Assembly (NCBI RefSeq): GCF_021295345.1
Contig: NZ_JAIMJB010000004.1
Span: 62,001-126,000 of the forward strand
Reading direction: 5' to 3'
DNA length: 64,000 nucleotides
Source: Motilimonas eburnea
GTDB taxonomy: Bacteria; Pseudomonadota; Gammaproteobacteria; Enterobacterales; CBDFNC01
Position 1 is the stretch's first letter; each line of letters opens with the position of its first letter. Below, piece after piece: positions 1 to 10,039 of the stretch. The translations under genes were made by a program, and so were the position numbers. Below the pieces are notes generated by a model. That model ran no database searches. It was not told the DNA's origin and saw only the letters and a program-made list of their open reading frames with translations.

Positions 1-548
1 CACTTTGCTGGCTTGCTTGGCAAACTTATACGGAGCAATTAGGCGGCGATCCGGTGCAATACTTAACCCATTTCACCGGTAAAGGCGGCCTTAACTTACT
101 CTTAATAACCCTGTGCGTTAGCCCATTAGCAAAAGCAATGAAATGGGGCTTTTTACTGCAAACACGGCGTCTATTAGGATTGTGGTGTTTAGCCTATGCC
201 CTTATCCATGTCGGCATTTTTTGGTGGCTGGACTTGATTGGTCGAGTGGATTTGCTGCTCAGTGAAGTAATTAAGCGCCCCTATATTAGTTTGGGTGCGT
301 TAGCGCTGATGATTCTTATCGCTTTAGGGATCACCTCATTTAATCACTTAAGGCGACGCATGGGCCGACATTGGCAACGTTTGCACAACTGGGTTTATTT
401 GGTTGCCATCCTAGTGCCAGTCCATTACTACTGGTCGGTTAGATCTGGCCTCACTGAGCCCAGCATCTATATTTTGTTGGCCCTGCTACTCTTGCTGCTA
501 CGCTATAGAAAGCTGTTGCACTGGCCCTTAACCAAAGGTATCGGCTAA
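1..548 (+). CDS. msrQ: MsrQ, heme-binding membrane subunit of the MsrPQ methionine sulfoxide reductase (5'-truncated)
   Basis: The reading frame is open from base 3 at the left edge to the stop at 548, so the gene starts outside the window. The visible part contains the family-typical stretch [19 protein letters not shown], four to five hydrophobic helices and a histidine in [17 protein letters not shown], as expected for the YedZ/MsrQ cytochrome fold. MsrQ passes electrons from the quinone pool to the periplasmic molybdoenzyme MsrP, which repairs oxidised methionines in envelope proteins. By family habit msrP should lie just upstream, outside the window. A GTG codon at 54 is internal, not the start. 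The last 21 bases overlap the 3' end of the opposite-strand chemoreceptor gene. Confidence 0.9.
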   Translation, partial: LCWLAWQTYTEQLGGDPVQYLTHFTGKGGLNLLLITLCVSPLAKAMKWGFLLQTRRLLGLWCLAYALIHVGIFWWLDLIGRVDLLLSEVIKRPYISLGALALMILIALGITSFNHLRRRMGRHWQRLHNWVYLVAILVPVHYYWSVRSGLTEPSIYILLALLLLLLRYRKLLHWPLTKGIG

Positions 549-2072
549 CTGGGTGAGTTTTTTCGCACTTAACTTCAGGCCAGCTAGGCTTTCATTCACC
601 TCATTGGCTAGTTTCACATTCTCATTGGCGCCATCATTTAGGTTATTAATATTGCGATTAACCTCTTCAATGGTCGCGCCTTGTTGCTCACTCGCGGCCG
701 ATATTTGCATGGCCAGATCCGAAAGCGCATTCATCTGCTCGCCAATTTCTTCTATCATTTGTTTGTTCGATCCACTGGTTTCCAGAGCCTGCTGCGCCGC
801 TTGTGCGCCGGCTGACATATCTTGCTGCCATTGATGAAGTTTCTTTTGCATCAGTTGAATTGAGCTGCCGATTTCTTCCGTGACCTTATGAGTTCGTGTG
901 CTTAAGTTTCTTACTTCATCGGCCACCACAGCAAAACCTCGGCCCTGCTCACCCGCTCTTGCCGCCTCAATCGAGGCATTCAATGCGAGCAGATTAGTTT
1001 GATCCGCGATCCCTAAGATTTCATTCATTAAATCACTGACTTTATCGGCTTCGGCTACCAGAGTGGGTGCAGAATCAGCTGATGCAGCCATTTGATCCGC
1101 AAGGGAGCTTATTGTGGTATTGGTTTGCTCCACTTGGATTTGAGTGCCTTGACAATGCTGATTAACTACTGCGATACGCTCACCACTGCTCACTATGGTC
1201 TGAGTAATTTCCGCCGTTGCCGTGGACATTTGGTTCATGGCGGCGGCCACTTGCTGCAGTTCAAACGATTGTTTTTCGATTGACTGGGCACTGTGCTGTG
1301 CGGTGTTAGATAAGGCATCGGCAACGGATCTTACCTGTTTGGCCGAATCGGCAGTACGACCTAATATGGTGCGCACTTTGGCGGCCAGCAAACCTAAGCT
1401 AAATTCGATCACCGACACAGGGCCAAAGCCAGCAAAGACATGACGGGAAACGCTGTCATTTTGCCGCTTTAACTGCGCTATAAACGTCGGCGTATCGACT
1501 AACTCAGCCTTGAGGGTAAGGGCCAGCAGCAAGATAAGCACCAAGTTGACGCCACTTAGACTCGCGCCAGATAACCACAGGGGTAAAGTCAATAACGCCA
1601 ACAAGAGTAGAGTCAAAATAGACCATTTTACTTTGGCGTGCTCAGATAGGTGCCAAGGCAAGGCTTTACCTTCATTGATCCTTTGGTATAACCGGTTGGC
1701 TGATGCTTTTTGTTGCTGAGTGGGTAATACCCTTACCGACTGATATCCCGTTACCTTACCCTGCTCTATTATGGGGGTAACATAAGCATCCACCCAATAA
1801 AAGTCACCGTTTTTACAACGGTTTTTCACCATGCCTCGCCAATGCTTACCTGCTTTTAAATTCCCCCATAAGTCGGCAAATGCCGCTGAGGGCATATCAG
1901 GATGACGCACAATATTGTGGTTTTTCTGATTAAGCTCTTGAGCGCTAAAGCCAGCCACCTCACAAAAGATAGGGTTTGCGTAAGTGATCACGCCTCTGAG
2001 ATCCGTTGTCGACACTAACTGTTCATCAGCGCCGAACGTCACTTCAGCACCCGCAATTTTAGGCTCTGCCAT
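528..2072 (-). CDS. Aer-like PAS-domain methyl-accepting chemotaxis protein (energy taxis receptor)
   Basis: This 514-residue receptor has an N-terminal PAS domain (about residues 10-115) with the Aer-type FAD-pocket stretches [15 protein letters not shown] and [12 protein letters not shown] hydrophobic hairpin follows (about 148-188). The rest is a cytoplasmic signalling helix bundle whose conserved tip reads [20 protein letters not shown]. There is no periplasmic ligand domain, so the likely input is the redox state of the electron transport chain, as in E. coli Aer, relayed through CheW and CheA. The gene is transcribed alone and converges on msrQ with a 21-bp tail overlap. The start at 2072 leaves a 125-bp gap to the RND genes, which contains their terminator. 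The general role is well supported; FAD binding is inferred. Confidence 0.88.
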   Translation of the reverse strand: MAEPKIAGAEVTFGADEQLVSTTDLRGVITYANPIFCEVAGFSAQELNQKNHNIVRHPDMPSAAFADLWGNLKAGKHWRGMVKNRCKNGDFYWVDAYVTPIIEQGKVTGYQSVRVLPTQQQKASANRLYQRINEGKALPWHLSEHAKVKWSILTLLLLALLTLPLWLSGASLSGVNLVLILLLALTLKAELVDTPTFIAQLKRQNDSVSRHVFAGFGPVSVIEFSLGLLAAKVRTILGRTADSAKQVRSVADALSNTAQHSAQSIEKQSFELQQVAAAMNQMSTATAEITQTIVSSGERIAVVNQHCQGTQIQVEQTNTTISSLADQMAASADSAPTLVAEADKVSDLMNEILGIADQTNLLALNASIEAARAGEQGRGFAVVADEVRNLSTRTHKVTEEIGSSIQLMQKKLHQWQQDMSAGAQAAQQALETSGSNKQMIEEIGEQMNALSDLAMQISAASEQQGATIEEVNRNINNLNDGANENVKLANEVNESLAGLKLSAKKLTQLADTFG

Positions 2073-2147
2073 AGTCCACCCTCGTCAAAACACGCGTTCC
2101 TAGATAAAGCATAGACCTAATTTAGTTAATGTTGATACTTTAAACGA

Positions 2148-2174
2148 TAAAGCCCAGCATCGGCTGGGCTTTGT
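2148..2174 (-). terminator. Terminator of the RND efflux operon
   Basis: A 10-bp inverted repeat (AAAGCCCAGC / GCTGGGCTTT, 2149-2158 and 2163-2172) with a 4-base loop lies just downstream of the RND permease stop on the minus strand. It is followed on that strand by the T-rich sequence ATCGTTT. It separates the pump operon from the chemoreceptor promoter. Confidence 0.7.
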
Positions 2175-2197
2175 GGTGTTACGCATTTAACACATGA

Positions 2198-5100
2198 CTA
2201 AGGCGTAGTTTTTTGTCTTTCGCGTTTACTAAAGATTTTTTCCACTATGACAAAGAACAATGGCACAAAGAAGATGCCTAAGAAGGTAGAGCTCATCATC
2301 CCCCCTAACACCGCGGTACCGATGGCGTTTTGGCTACCTGAGCCAACGCCGCTACTGATAGCTAAAGGCACAACCCCTAAACCAAAGGCGAGAGATGTCA
2401 TCAAAATAGGACGCAAACGAACGCGCACTGCGTGTAAGGTCGCTTCGATTAATCCTGCGCCTTTTTCATAGAATTCCTTAGCAAATTCCACAATCAAGAT
2501 GGCGTTTTTAGTGGCAAGGCCGACCGTGGTTAACAAGCCGACTTGGAAGAATACGTCGTTAGGTAACCCCCGCCCTTGCATCGCCAATAGCGCCCCAATG
2601 ATACCTAAAGGCACAACCAAAATAACCGAGAAGGGTACCGACCAACTCTCGTAGAGTGCTGCTAAGACTAAGAACACCACGAGGATCGAAAGGGCGTATA
2701 GAAATGGCGCTTGGTTACCCGACAGCCGCTCTTCATATGATAAGCCATTCCATTCAATGCCAAAGCCCGGTGGCAACTGCTGTACCATTTCTTCAAGGAT
2801 TGCCATCGCATCACCTGTGCTGTAGCCCGGCGCGGTGCCACCTTGAATGTTCATGGCCGGTAAGCCGTTAAAACGCTCGAGACGAGGTGAGCCAAAGTCC
2901 CATTGTCCGGTGGCAAAGGCAGAAAATGGTACCATTTCGTTGTTACTGTTACGCACATACCAAGAGTCTAAGTCCTCTGGCTGCATGCGATACTGTGCCT
3001 CACCTTGCATGTAGACTTTTTTGACGCGACCGCGATCAATAAAGTCATTCACATAAGCACCGCCCCATGCCGTACCAAGCACACTGTTAACATCGTTGAT
3101 ATTGATGCCCAGAGCACGAAGCTTAGCGTGATCCACATTTATTTCGTACATGGGCGCATCTTCCTGACCATTAGGACGCACACCCACTAGATTTGGGTTT
3201 TGCATCGCCATGCCCAGTAATTGATTACGCGCGGCCAGTAAAGCATCGTGACCTTGGCCGTTTTTATCTTGCAGATAAAAATCAAAACCGTTAGCCGTGC
3301 CTAACTCAATCACCGCAGGCGGCACAAAAGCAAATACAAAGGCTTCTTTAATTTGTGAAAAGCTCGCCATTGCTCGCCCTGCAACTGACTTAACGTCTAA
3401 TCCAGGAGCATCACGCTCTGCCCAATCTTTCAAGTTAACAAACGACAGGCCCATGTTTTGACCGCTACCCGCAAAACTAAAACCTGCGACACTGAACACC
3501 GACTCCACACTGGCAGCTTCATCTTCAAGAAACACCTTATCAATCTTCTTCAGCACGTCGATGGTGCTTTCTTGAGTCGAGTTAGTCGGCAAGATCACCT
3601 GAGTAAACAATACCCCTTGGTCTTCATCCGGCAAGAAAGCGGTGGGCATGCGCAAAAACAGCCACGCCACCACCCCAACAAAGGCCAAGTACAACAGCAT
3701 CACACGTAGTGAACGCTTGAGGATCCCGGCAACCGTCGACTCATAACGGGCAGTTAACTTATCAAAGCTGCGGTTAAACCAACCAAAAAAGCCGGTTTGA
3801 ATATGACCATGACCTTTTGGAATGGGTTTTAACATGGTGGCACACAAAGCCGGTGTTAAGACCATGGCGACAAACACCGACAAGGCCATTGCAGATACGA
3901 TTGTAATCGAGAACTGACGGTAAATAACCCCGGTCGAGCCTGTCATAAAGGCCATAGGCACAAACACGGCCGATAAGGTTAAACCTATGCCCACCAAGGC
4001 ACCGGTTATTTGGTCCATGGATTTACGCGTGGCTTCCAAAGGGGGGAGCCCTTCTTCTTGCATTACCCGCTCCACGTTTTCCACTACCACGATGGCATCA
4101 TCAACCAGTAAGCCGATGGCCAATACCATGGCAAACATAGTCAAGGTGTTAATGGAAAAGCCCGTTGCCGACAAAATGGCAAACGTACCCAGCAAAACCA
4201 CAGGTACCGCGATGGTTGGGATCAAGGTGGCGCGGAAATTTTGAAGGAACAAGTACATGATGATAAACACCAGTACGACCGCCTCAATTAAGGTGTGCAC
4301 AACCCCTTCAATGGACTTTTCCACAAACGGGGTGGTGTCATAGGGGTATTTTACCTCTAGGCCTTGCGGGAAGAACGGCTTCATTTCTGCTAATTTGGCT
4401 TTTACCAGTTCAGCCGTATCAAGGGCGTTAGCACCGGTTGCCAATTTAACCGCCAAGCCTGACGCTGGCATACCGTTATAGTATGACTCTACGGCATAGC
4501 TCTCTGCGCCTAATTCAACGCGTGCCACATCACGTAAGTAAACCTTAGCCCCAGAAGTGTCCGCTTTTACAATGATTTGTTCAAATTGCTCAACCGTTTG
4601 TAACCGGCTTTGCGCTGACACAGTGGCGTTCAATTCTTGGCCCGGTAACGAAGGTGAGCCCCCTAGCTGACCCGCTGACACCTGAGCATTTTGCTCACGA
4701 ATAGAGGCCATGATATCTAGGCTAGTTAGGTTATATTGGGTTAGCTTTAACGGGTCTAACCATATACGCATCGCATATTGGGCGCCAAATAGCTGTAATT
4801 CACCGACCCCAGCCACACGGCTTAGTGGATCTTGAATATTGGAGGCCACGTAGTCCGAGACGTCATTTTTATCCATCGATCCATCGGCAGACACAAACGC
4901 CGCGACCATCAAAAAGCCCGAGCTGGATTTGGCTACATCTACCCCTTGGCTTTGCACCTCTTGAGGTAACAAAGGCATGGCTAAGGACAGCTTATTTTGC
5001 ACTTGTACTTGCGCAATGTCGGCATCCGCCTCGGCGTTAAACGTTAAGGTAATTTGCGCATTACCGAAGCTATCACTGGTGGAAGAGATATAACGTAAAT

Positions 5101-5320
5101 GGTCTAACCCTGTCATCCTTTGTTCGATAACTTGGGTTACCGTGTCTTCCATGGTCTTTGCCGATGCACCGGGATAAAACGCACTGATAACAATCGTCGG
5201 CGGCGCAATACTCGGGTATTGAGAGACTGGTAATCCCTTAATGGCTAAAATACCCGCCAGCATGATTAAAATTGAGATCACCCAAGCAAAGATGGGGCGA
5301 TCGATAAAAAATCGAGCCAT
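2198..5320 (-). CDS. RND (HAE1 family) multidrug efflux permease, AcrB/MexB type
   Basis: The 1040-residue protein has the full length and layout of HAE1 inner-membrane pumps: an N-terminal helix ([20 protein letters not shown]), a large periplasmic loop, a central helix block carrying the proton-relay motif [12 protein letters not shown], a second periplasmic loop, and a C-terminal helix block with [18 protein letters not shown]. It should work as a proton-driven trimer exporting drugs, detergents or bile-like compounds through the adaptor encoded just upstream and an outer-membrane channel. No TolC/OprM gene is adjacent, so the channel is probably encoded elsewhere. The gene starts 12 bp after the adaptor stop, with an AAGG ribosome-binding site, so the two are co-transcribed. 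Substrate specificity cannot be read from the sequence. Confidence 0.95.
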   Translation of the reverse strand: MARFFIDRPIFAWVISILIMLAGILAIKGLPVSQYPSIAPPTIVISAFYPGASAKTMEDTVTQVIEQRMTGLDHLRYISSTSDSFGNAQITLTFNAEADADIAQVQVQNKLSLAMPLLPQEVQSQGVDVAKSSSGFLMVAAFVSADGSMDKNDVSDYVASNIQDPLSRVAGVGELQLFGAQYAMRIWLDPLKLTQYNLTSLDIMASIREQNAQVSAGQLGGSPSLPGQELNATVSAQSRLQTVEQFEQIIVKADTSGAKVYLRDVARVELGAESYAVESYYNGMPASGLAVKLATGANALDTAELVKAKLAEMKPFFPQGLEVKYPYDTTPFVEKSIEGVVHTLIEAVVLVFIIMYLFLQNFRATLIPTIAVPVVLLGTFAILSATGFSINTLTMFAMVLAIGLLVDDAIVVVENVERVMQEEGLPPLEATRKSMDQITGALVGIGLTLSAVFVPMAFMTGSTGVIYRQFSITIVSAMALSVFVAMVLTPALCATMLKPIPKGHGHIQTGFFGWFNRSFDKLTARYESTVAGILKRSLRVMLLYLAFVGVVAWLFLRMPTAFLPDEDQGVLFTQVILPTNSTQESTIDVLKKIDKVFLEDEAASVESVFSVAGFSFAGSGQNMGLSFVNLKDWAERDAPGLDVKSVAGRAMASFSQIKEAFVFAFVPPAVIELGTANGFDFYLQDKNGQGHDALLAARNQLLGMAMQNPNLVGVRPNGQEDAPMYEINVDHAKLRALGININDVNSVLGTAWGGAYVNDFIDRGRVKKVYMQGEAQYRMQPEDLDSWYVRNSNNEMVPFSAFATGQWDFGSPRLERFNGLPAMNIQGGTAPGYSTGDAMAILEEMVQQLPPGFGIEWNGLSYEERLSGNQAPFLYALSILVVFLVLAALYESWSVPFSVILVVPLGIIGALLAMQGRGLPNDVFFQVGLLTTVGLATKNAILIVEFAKEFYEKGAGLIEATLHAVRVRLRPILMTSLAFGLGVVPLAISSGVGSGSQNAIGTAVLGGMMSSTFLGIFFVPLFFVIVEKIFSKRERQKTTP

Positions 5321-5332
5321 GATATAACCTTA

Positions 5333-6478
5333 TTATTGGGCAACTGAATCAGAGAGAGGCGTTGGATTGACCACTGCGCCAGGGCGAATTTTTTGTAGCC
5401 CTTCCACAATAAGTTTATCGCCCGCATTTAAACCACTGGTAATACGCCACTCGTTATTGATAGCCTCGGCCGTGGTAACAACGCGAGGCTCAACCTTGTT
5501 ATCGGCCCCTACGACCATAGCAACCGCTTGCCCCTTCGAATTACGGGTGATGGCTTTTTGTGGCACCATAATCGCCTGCGGATCACTGCCCGTATTTAAG
5601 ATGGCGCGAACATACATACCGGGCAATAAAATCCCATCTGGGTTTGGAAACTCAGCGCGTAATGTCACTGAGCCGGTATTTTCATCAACACTCACTTCCG
5701 CAAATTGCAAGGTACCAGCATGATCATAAGTACTGCCATCCTCTAGCACTAATGTCACGCTCGCGTTATCCGTTGCTTTTAATTGACCTTCTTTAAGCTT
5801 GGCTTTCAAGCGCAACAACTGGGCACTGGATTGGACGATATCCACATTAATCGGGTCGAGCTGTTGTATGGTTGCTAAGGTTTGCGTTTGGTTGGCCGTG
5901 ACTAACGCACCCGCCGTGACATTAGATTTGCCAATGCGTCCTGAAATCGGCGCTTTCACCTTAGTATATTCAAGGTTGATTTGAGCCGTATTAATGGCCG
6001 CTTTCGCTACCGTCACATCGGCTAACGCTTCTTTATAGGCCGCTTGTGCTTCGTCATAGTCTTGCTTACTGATCGAGTTTTTCTTTACTAGGGCCTGATA
6101 GCGCGCCGCTTTAGCTTTTGCAGATGCAAGCTTGGCATTGGCTCTCGTTAAATCGGCCTCTGCGCTCACTAGCTCGGCATTATATGTAGCTGAATCAATT
6201 TGATATAAAGATTGTCCCGCTGTAACGTTTGACCCTTCCTCAAACGAGCGTTCAATAATGATCCCGCTTACTTGTGGTCTCACTTCTGCAACTAAAAAAG
6301 CCTTACTGCGACCGGGTAATTCAACACTAATATCTTGTTCAATCGCCACAATATCAAGCACACTGACGGCAACAGGTGGAACGTCTTTCGGTGTTTCCTG
6401 GGTGGCGTTACTTTTATCACAAGCACTCAGCACCACAGTCAAGCCGAGGGCGAAGGCAACTTTAGCTATTTGCCACAT
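5333..6478 (-). CDS. RND efflux periplasmic adaptor (AcrA/MexA family membrane fusion protein)
   Basis: This 381-residue lipoprotein adaptor begins with a signal peptide ending in a lipobox-like LSAC (Cys20), so it is probably acylated and membrane-anchored. It then shows the lipoyl/barrel-sandwich stretch (VRPQVSGIIIERSFEEGSNV), a long coiled-coil hairpin rich in Ala and Lys (about residues 100-170), the second lipoyl half (KAPISGRIGKSNVTAGALV), and C-terminal beta-barrel and membrane-proximal domains. It links the RND permease to the outer-membrane channel. The start is supported by AGGAG six bases upstream. It is the first gene of a two-gene operon, and no TetR-type repressor lies beside it, so regulation is probably from elsewhere. 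Confidence 0.94.
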   Translation of the reverse strand: MWQIAKVAFALGLTVVLSACDKSNATQETPKDVPPVAVSVLDIVAIEQDISVELPGRSKAFLVAEVRPQVSGIIIERSFEEGSNVTAGQSLYQIDSATYNAELVSAEADLTRANAKLASAKAKAARYQALVKKNSISKQDYDEAQAAYKEALADVTVAKAAINTAQINLEYTKVKAPISGRIGKSNVTAGALVTANQTQTLATIQQLDPINVDIVQSSAQLLRLKAKLKEGQLKATDNASVTLVLEDGSTYDHAGTLQFAEVSVDENTGSVTLRAEFPNPDGILLPGMYVRAILNTGSDPQAIMVPQKAITRNSKGQAVAMVVGADNKVEPRVVTTAEAINNEWRITSGLNAGDKLIVEGLQKIRPGAVVNPTPLSDSVAQ

Positions 6479-6861
6479 AAATACTCCTAGGGAAAATGAT
6501 AAATAAAATCAAAAAGAAATAATGAATTTAAAAACGATTATATTCCTCATTAATGCCAATATCTACAGTACAAAGCACTATAAAACACCTCATTTTCGTA
6601 CTAGATATTTAAGTTCCGCGATTATGGCTAGTCGATTACAAATAAATATCCTAGCTGTGTCGTAAAATGTCGCCATCAAGGATGTAAACGCAGACATCAT
6701 AGAGAGATGATCACCGCGCTTTACCGAAAATTCATCGGGCAAGATGACGACAGTGATCAGATAAAAGCTTCACTCAATGATAATTTAACGGGATAAAGAA
6801 AAATGGGGTCGTTTGTAGCACTCGTTTTCATCTTTAATCGCTAAAGTACGGATAACCAGAA
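6479..6861. other. Intergenic region upstream of the RND operon
   Basis: This AT-rich 383-bp stretch must hold the leftward promoter of the pump operon (6480-6620 is especially AT-rich). I found no convincing operator. The only reading frame is a 29-codon ATG frame at 6707-6796 on the plus strand, without family resemblance. It may be chance or a gene remnant. Confidence 0.4.
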
Positions 6862-7347
6862 TTAAACTAGGCTCTTTTGCCAAAATAAGGCATCCCCCAT
6901 TTCTGGGTCTAATTGATAACCAGCAAAGCCCGCCTTAAGATATGCATTTTGCGCAACGGTATTGCCCTGCAATACTTCGAGCGTCACCTTACAACAGCCT
7001 TTTTGGCGCGCGATGTCCTCTAACTTAGCTAGCATACGTTGGCTGATCCCTAATCCACGAAACGTCGATTTTACTGTAATATCATGGATGTTAATCAAAG
7101 GCTTGGCCTTAAATGTAGAAAAGCCATAAAAAGCATTGGTTAACCCTGCAGGTTGACCGTCTACATAACAGATCAAGCTTACAGCATGATCCAGCTCTGC
7201 CAACCTAGCGACCAAGTTTGCAGTCACATCGCCAGCTAAAGGCTCGCCTCCCCCCATCGCATCAAGGGCATAATCATTTAATAAGGCCACTAAATCTTGG
7301 CCCTGTTGAGGGTCGTGGTAATCCACAACTTGTACTTCTATTTTCAT
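6862..7347 (-). CDS. GNAT-family N-acetyltransferase
   Basis: The 161-residue protein has the GNAT fold order: an N-terminal strand-helix region, the beta-strand NIHDITVKSTFRGLGISQRML with the acetyl-CoA pyrophosphate-binding loop RGLGIS (motif A), and the C-terminal TLEVLQGNTVAQNAYLKAGF (motif B). It should transfer an acetyl group from acetyl-CoA to an amine; the substrate is unknown. The start at 7347 has an AGG-type ribosome-binding site and lies 16 bp after the membrane-protein gene, so the two probably form an operon. Confidence 0.85.
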   Translation of the reverse strand: MKIEVQVVDYHDPQQGQDLVALLNDYALDAMGGGEPLAGDVTANLVARLAELDHAVSLICYVDGQPAGLTNAFYGFSTFKAKPLINIHDITVKSTFRGLGISQRMLAKLEDIARQKGCCKVTLEVLQGNTVAQNAYLKAGFAGYQLDPEMGDALFWQKSLV

Positions 7348-7363
7348 TACTAAACCTATTCAA

Positions 7364-8434
7364 TTAGTCGATATGTTTGCTACGTAAGGGCGGTAATTTG
7401 TCACACCAAGCACGAGGAAACATTAACAGAGCCATGTGTCGACAAGGCGCCCAAAATGCCGAGAGCAATAACAGTCCAGCCCCAATTAACAATGCTGTGG
7501 TAGCAAACCCTGTACTGATCCCGCCTTGATTTGATAACAAGTTTGATAAGGCATAAATCACATAACCTAATGCCGATACCATCAGCGCACGCCTGTCTAT
7601 GGCCAAAGACACGAAGCCAATAAACAAATAAACAGCAATGATGATAAACGGCTGGCTTTGTTCACTCATCCCATCAAATGTGCCAAGTAGAGCAAATACG
7701 GGGTGAACCATTAACGGTGCCGCTAACAAATGTAACCAAAAAGCCACATCTGCACGACGCGTTTCGCGTAACGGATCCGTGCTATCCCAATACAAGGCAA
7801 AAGCAAATACGCCTAGCCCAGAAAGAAGCAAGAGTAACAGCCACAACGCGTGGGCCTTTGGAAAAAAGCCCAATATCAAGCTCAATACCAGCGCCACAAG
7901 TGAAGCCGTGATGGCAGCAATCGTAATGGGCACAGCAAAGCGACGCCAATGTAGCCAGGCACAAAAAGCCGTGACGAGGCAAGTTATCGCAACATTAAGT
8001 GCCACATAAAGCGCCATATGATGTAACGCTCCAGCCCCTAACAAGTCCAGATCATTGGGCAAGCCAAGCATAGGCAACCAGTCAAACGTCGCTCTGGCGG
8101 CCCCCAACACAAAACAAAACATCAGTACAATGGCGGGCAGTGCCATCCGGCGCTTGCGAATAAAGAACTCACTGAGCCCCCAAGCTAGGATAGCAACCAC
8201 GAATGGCCCCAACCCAGCCGCAAACTGAGCGGCAATATAATTTGCCGAGACCAATAATAAGCAGCAAGCAATGACAACAAAAATGTCATTGAATCCTGTC
8301 ACTAACCGAAACTGCTCTTCGTCGGCATGAGCACTGTGTTGACGCTGCGCCACGTGTTCACGAAACGCGCGTGCCGTTTCATTGTTAAATATCCCGGCTG
8401 CAACGGCCGAGTTCACATCATCGTCACTATACAA
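7364..8434 (-). CDS. Multi-pass membrane protein of unknown function (DUF2157/DUF4401-like)
   Basis: About 70 polar N-terminal residues are followed by roughly ten hydrophobic helices with short loops, ending in a basic tail. The overall design resembles the DUF2157/DUF4401 group of integral membrane proteins; the match is by general architecture only. The chosen start is a TTG codon preceded by GGGAAG at seven bases, which fits better than any internal ATG. The gene is followed by the GNAT gene after 16 bp. No catalytic motif or transporter signature is visible. The function is unknown. Confidence 0.7.
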   Translation of the reverse strand: MYSDDDVNSAVAAGIFNNETARAFREHVAQRQHSAHADEEQFRLVTGFNDIFVVIACCLLLVSANYIAAQFAAGLGPFVVAILAWGLSEFFIRKRRMALPAIVLMFCFVLGAARATFDWLPMLGLPNDLDLLGAGALHHMALYVALNVAITCLVTAFCAWLHWRRFAVPITIAAITASLVALVLSLILGFFPKAHALWLLLLLLSGLGVFAFALYWDSTDPLRETRRADVAFWLHLLAAPLMVHPVFALLGTFDGMSEQSQPFIIIAVYLFIGFVSLAIDRRALMVSALGYVIYALSNLLSNQGGISTGFATTALLIGAGLLLLSAFWAPCRHMALLMFPRAWCDKLPPLRSKHID

Positions 8435-8580
8435 TGTTACGCTTCCCTAACAATTTAATTGTGATTGACATTATCCATTCCCCCATAGGGCTGCAAGCCC
8501 ATTTATTGCCTTTGTCTGTGTTCATGATTTTGGCAAGCACATGTTATAGTGCCCTAAAGTCAACCTAAACGAGAATTATC

Positions 8581-8919
8581 ATGGCCAATATCCCCCACAA
8601 TTACGCCCAATTTGAGCAAGGCTACCGAGACAAGGCCCTTAAACTATTCCCTTGGATCTGCGGCCGCTGTGCACGCGAATTCACGTTTTCCAATTTACGT
8701 GAGTTGACCGTACACCATATCGATCACGACCATAATAATAACCCCAATGATGGCTCGAACTGGGAGTTATTATGCTTATATTGCCACGATAATGAGCATG
8801 CCAAATACACCGAAGCAAGGGAATACGGTTCAAGTGTCGAAGCTGGGGCTGATTTAAAACAAGATCATGCCACCAATAACCCATTTGCCAATTTACGCGA
8901 AATGATGAATAAAAAATAA
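8581..8919 (+). CDS. yajD: YajD family HNH nuclease
   Basis: The 112-residue protein matches E. coli YajD along its length (from memory: NYAxxExGYRxKAL, PWxCGRC, NLRELTVHHIDHDH, NPFANLREMMNKK). The zinc-site cysteines lie in CGRC and CLYC, and the HNH-type catalytic core is in VHHIDHDHNNNPNDGSNWELLCLYCHDNEH. It is predicted to be a metal-dependent nuclease; its biological role is not established in any species I know. It is monocistronic and faces a DUF1127 gene across two strong hairpins. Confidence 0.92.
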   Translation: MANIPHNYAQFEQGYRDKALKLFPWICGRCAREFTFSNLRELTVHHIDHDHNNNPNDGSNWELLCLYCHDNEHAKYTEAREYGSSVEAGADLKQDHATNNPFANLREMMNKK

Positions 8920-8961
8920 ACATAACCATTCATCATTATTATTGATGACCTGTTGCAATTT

Positions 8962-9035
8962 ACTCTCCGTTTAATACACGCTAACGGAGAGTGGACTTAT
9001 TAATTAGCGTGCTGATTTGAAATCACCAGCACGCT
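8962..9035. terminator. Two tandem hairpins between convergent yajD and the DUF1127 gene
   Basis: The first is a perfect 10-bp stem, ACTCTCCGTT / AACGGAGAGT (8962-8971 and 8983-8992), with an 11-base loop. The second is a 9-bp stem, AGCGTGCTG / CAGCACGCT (9006-9014 and 9027-9035). They sit exactly between two convergent genes and probably end transcription from both sides, although neither is followed by a long T run. Confidence 0.55.
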
Positions 9036-9039
9036 GTGG

Positions 9040-9282
9040 TCATCTGAAATGCTCATGCCGAGCCAAATAATTTGAACGAGAAAAAGGTTCAAGTGGGCGG
9101 CTGGAAGAGTATTGAGCCAAACGGCGTTGACTCGCCATTTCAACTAACCCTATATCTTTTAGCGTGTGTTCACTTAAATGAGCGTAATTTTCTATATTCA
9201 GCACTTTTGCACGTTTCTCGTTACGTCTTTCATCCAACTTGATCAACAAGTTTGCAAGCTTAATGTATATAGACTGTGACAC
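9040..9282 (-). CDS. Small basic DUF1127-domain protein (YjiS-like)
   Basis: The C-terminal half holds the DUF1127 hallmark LSEHTLKDIGL preceded by a basic helix (DERRNEKRAKVLNIENY). The start is placed at GTG 9282 because AAGGGA lies six bases upstream; the longer frame would need a TTG start without such a site. The 80-residue product is very basic. Some alphaproteobacterial DUF1127 proteins bind RNA and affect stress or phosphate responses; whether that holds here is unknown. The tail after the domain (about 30 residues, rich in Ser, Arg and His) is longer than in many relatives. Confidence 0.8.
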   Translation of the reverse strand: MSQSIYIKLANLLIKLDERRNEKRAKVLNIENYAHLSEHTLKDIGLVEMASQRRLAQYSSSRPLEPFSRSNYLARHEHFR

Positions 9283-9384
9283 TTTCGTTCCCTTTTTTAT
9301 CAAAGGGTCGAGGGAAAAACGAAGACAATAATAATGACTATTAAAGGTCGTTTATCCACGACCCAGAACAGTTAGGCAGTGAAT

Positions 9385-9588
9385 TTATTGTTTGTCTTGG
9401 CCTTGTTTGGTTAAGGCACAGCGTGCTTGTTTGGTTAAGGCACAGCGTGCTTGTTTGGTTAAGGCACAGCGTGCTTGTTTGGTTAAGGCACAGCGTGCTT
9501 GTTTGGTTAAGGCACAGCGTGCTTGTTTAACTCGAACAACAGACACAAGATCAGAGTGCAGCATTGGCATATAGACTGAAATATTCAT
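9385..9588 (-). CDS. Small protein built mainly of five in-frame KQARCALT repeats
   Basis: A 67-codon frame begins with ATG at 9588 behind an excellent ribosome-binding site (TAAGGAG, five bases upstream), so translation is likely. The unique N-terminus (MNISVYMPMLHSDLVSVVRV) is followed by five exact copies of the octapeptide KQARCALT and a short tail KQGQDKQ. Without the repeats it would be a peptide of about 30 residues. The N-terminus is weakly reminiscent of the first residues of DUF1127 proteins (a YMP motif followed by an arginine-rich helix), and a DUF1127 gene is next door, so it may be a truncated, repeat-expanded paralogue (inference). One cysteine per repeat is notable. The function is unknown. 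Confidence 0.55.
   Translation of the reverse strand: MNISVYMPMLHSDLVSVVRVKQARCALTKQARCALTKQARCALTKQARCALTKQARCALTKQGQDKQ
9401..9528. repeat. 24-bp tandem repeat, five copies plus a partial copy
   Basis: Copies begin at 9401, 9425, 9449, 9473 and 9497, with an 8-base partial copy at 9521. Copies 2-5 are identical; copy 1 differs at its first base. The unit length is a multiple of three, so the reading frame is kept. The lack of any spacer rules out CRISPR. Such identity points to recent slippage or recombination. Confidence 0.95.
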
Positions 9589-10039
9589 GCTGACTCCTTA
9601 TTCAAACAATAAATTCATGAGATAGATGGAGGGCCTAAAAAGCCAACCACAAGTGATATATTATTTATATTTTTACATAACACAAGCAATTATTTTATCT
9701 ATTTACATTTAATTTTAAATCCAATCTCTTTTATTTACTTGGAAGTATCTCCACCTTCATCTTGGATGAAATAAAATTCAAAAAAACCAATAAATATCGC
9801 ATATATAGACAAAAAAACATGCTTTTTAATCACGCAAACAAATTCAACAAACGGATATCAATTCGCCTTTAACAAGCAAAGCCAAATCATTAAACAAGTC
9901 AGTGATTAAGTGGTGCAAGCATGTGCTTGCGATTCATCCAGCGCCTACCCACCAGCACAAATAAAACATGGCGCGAAACTCACCCTCGTTTATTGATGCA
10001 CTGCTATACTTTGAGCAGTCTATTTATGCTAGTGACACC
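9589..10039. other. AT-rich intergenic region, no gene seen
   Basis: This 451-bp region separates the leftward repeat gene from the rightward binding-protein gene. It is strongly AT-rich (9650-9850), with stops in all frames. It should contain two divergent promoters, but I could not single out convincing -35/-10 pairs or operators. Confidence 0.5.

Noticed and set aside
6707-6796. 29-codon plus-strand frame between the RND operon and the GNAT gene
   Set aside because: Too short, with no family resemblance; noted only in the intergenic entry.
9401-9528. Regular repeat array that could be taken for a CRISPR array
   Set aside because: The 24-bp units are directly adjacent, with no unique spacers, and lie inside a translated frame; no cas genes are near.
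9392-9574. Plus-strand 60-codon frame over the 24-bp repeats
   Set aside because: It is the mirror frame created by the repeats and has no ribosome-binding site; the minus-strand frame has an excellent one.
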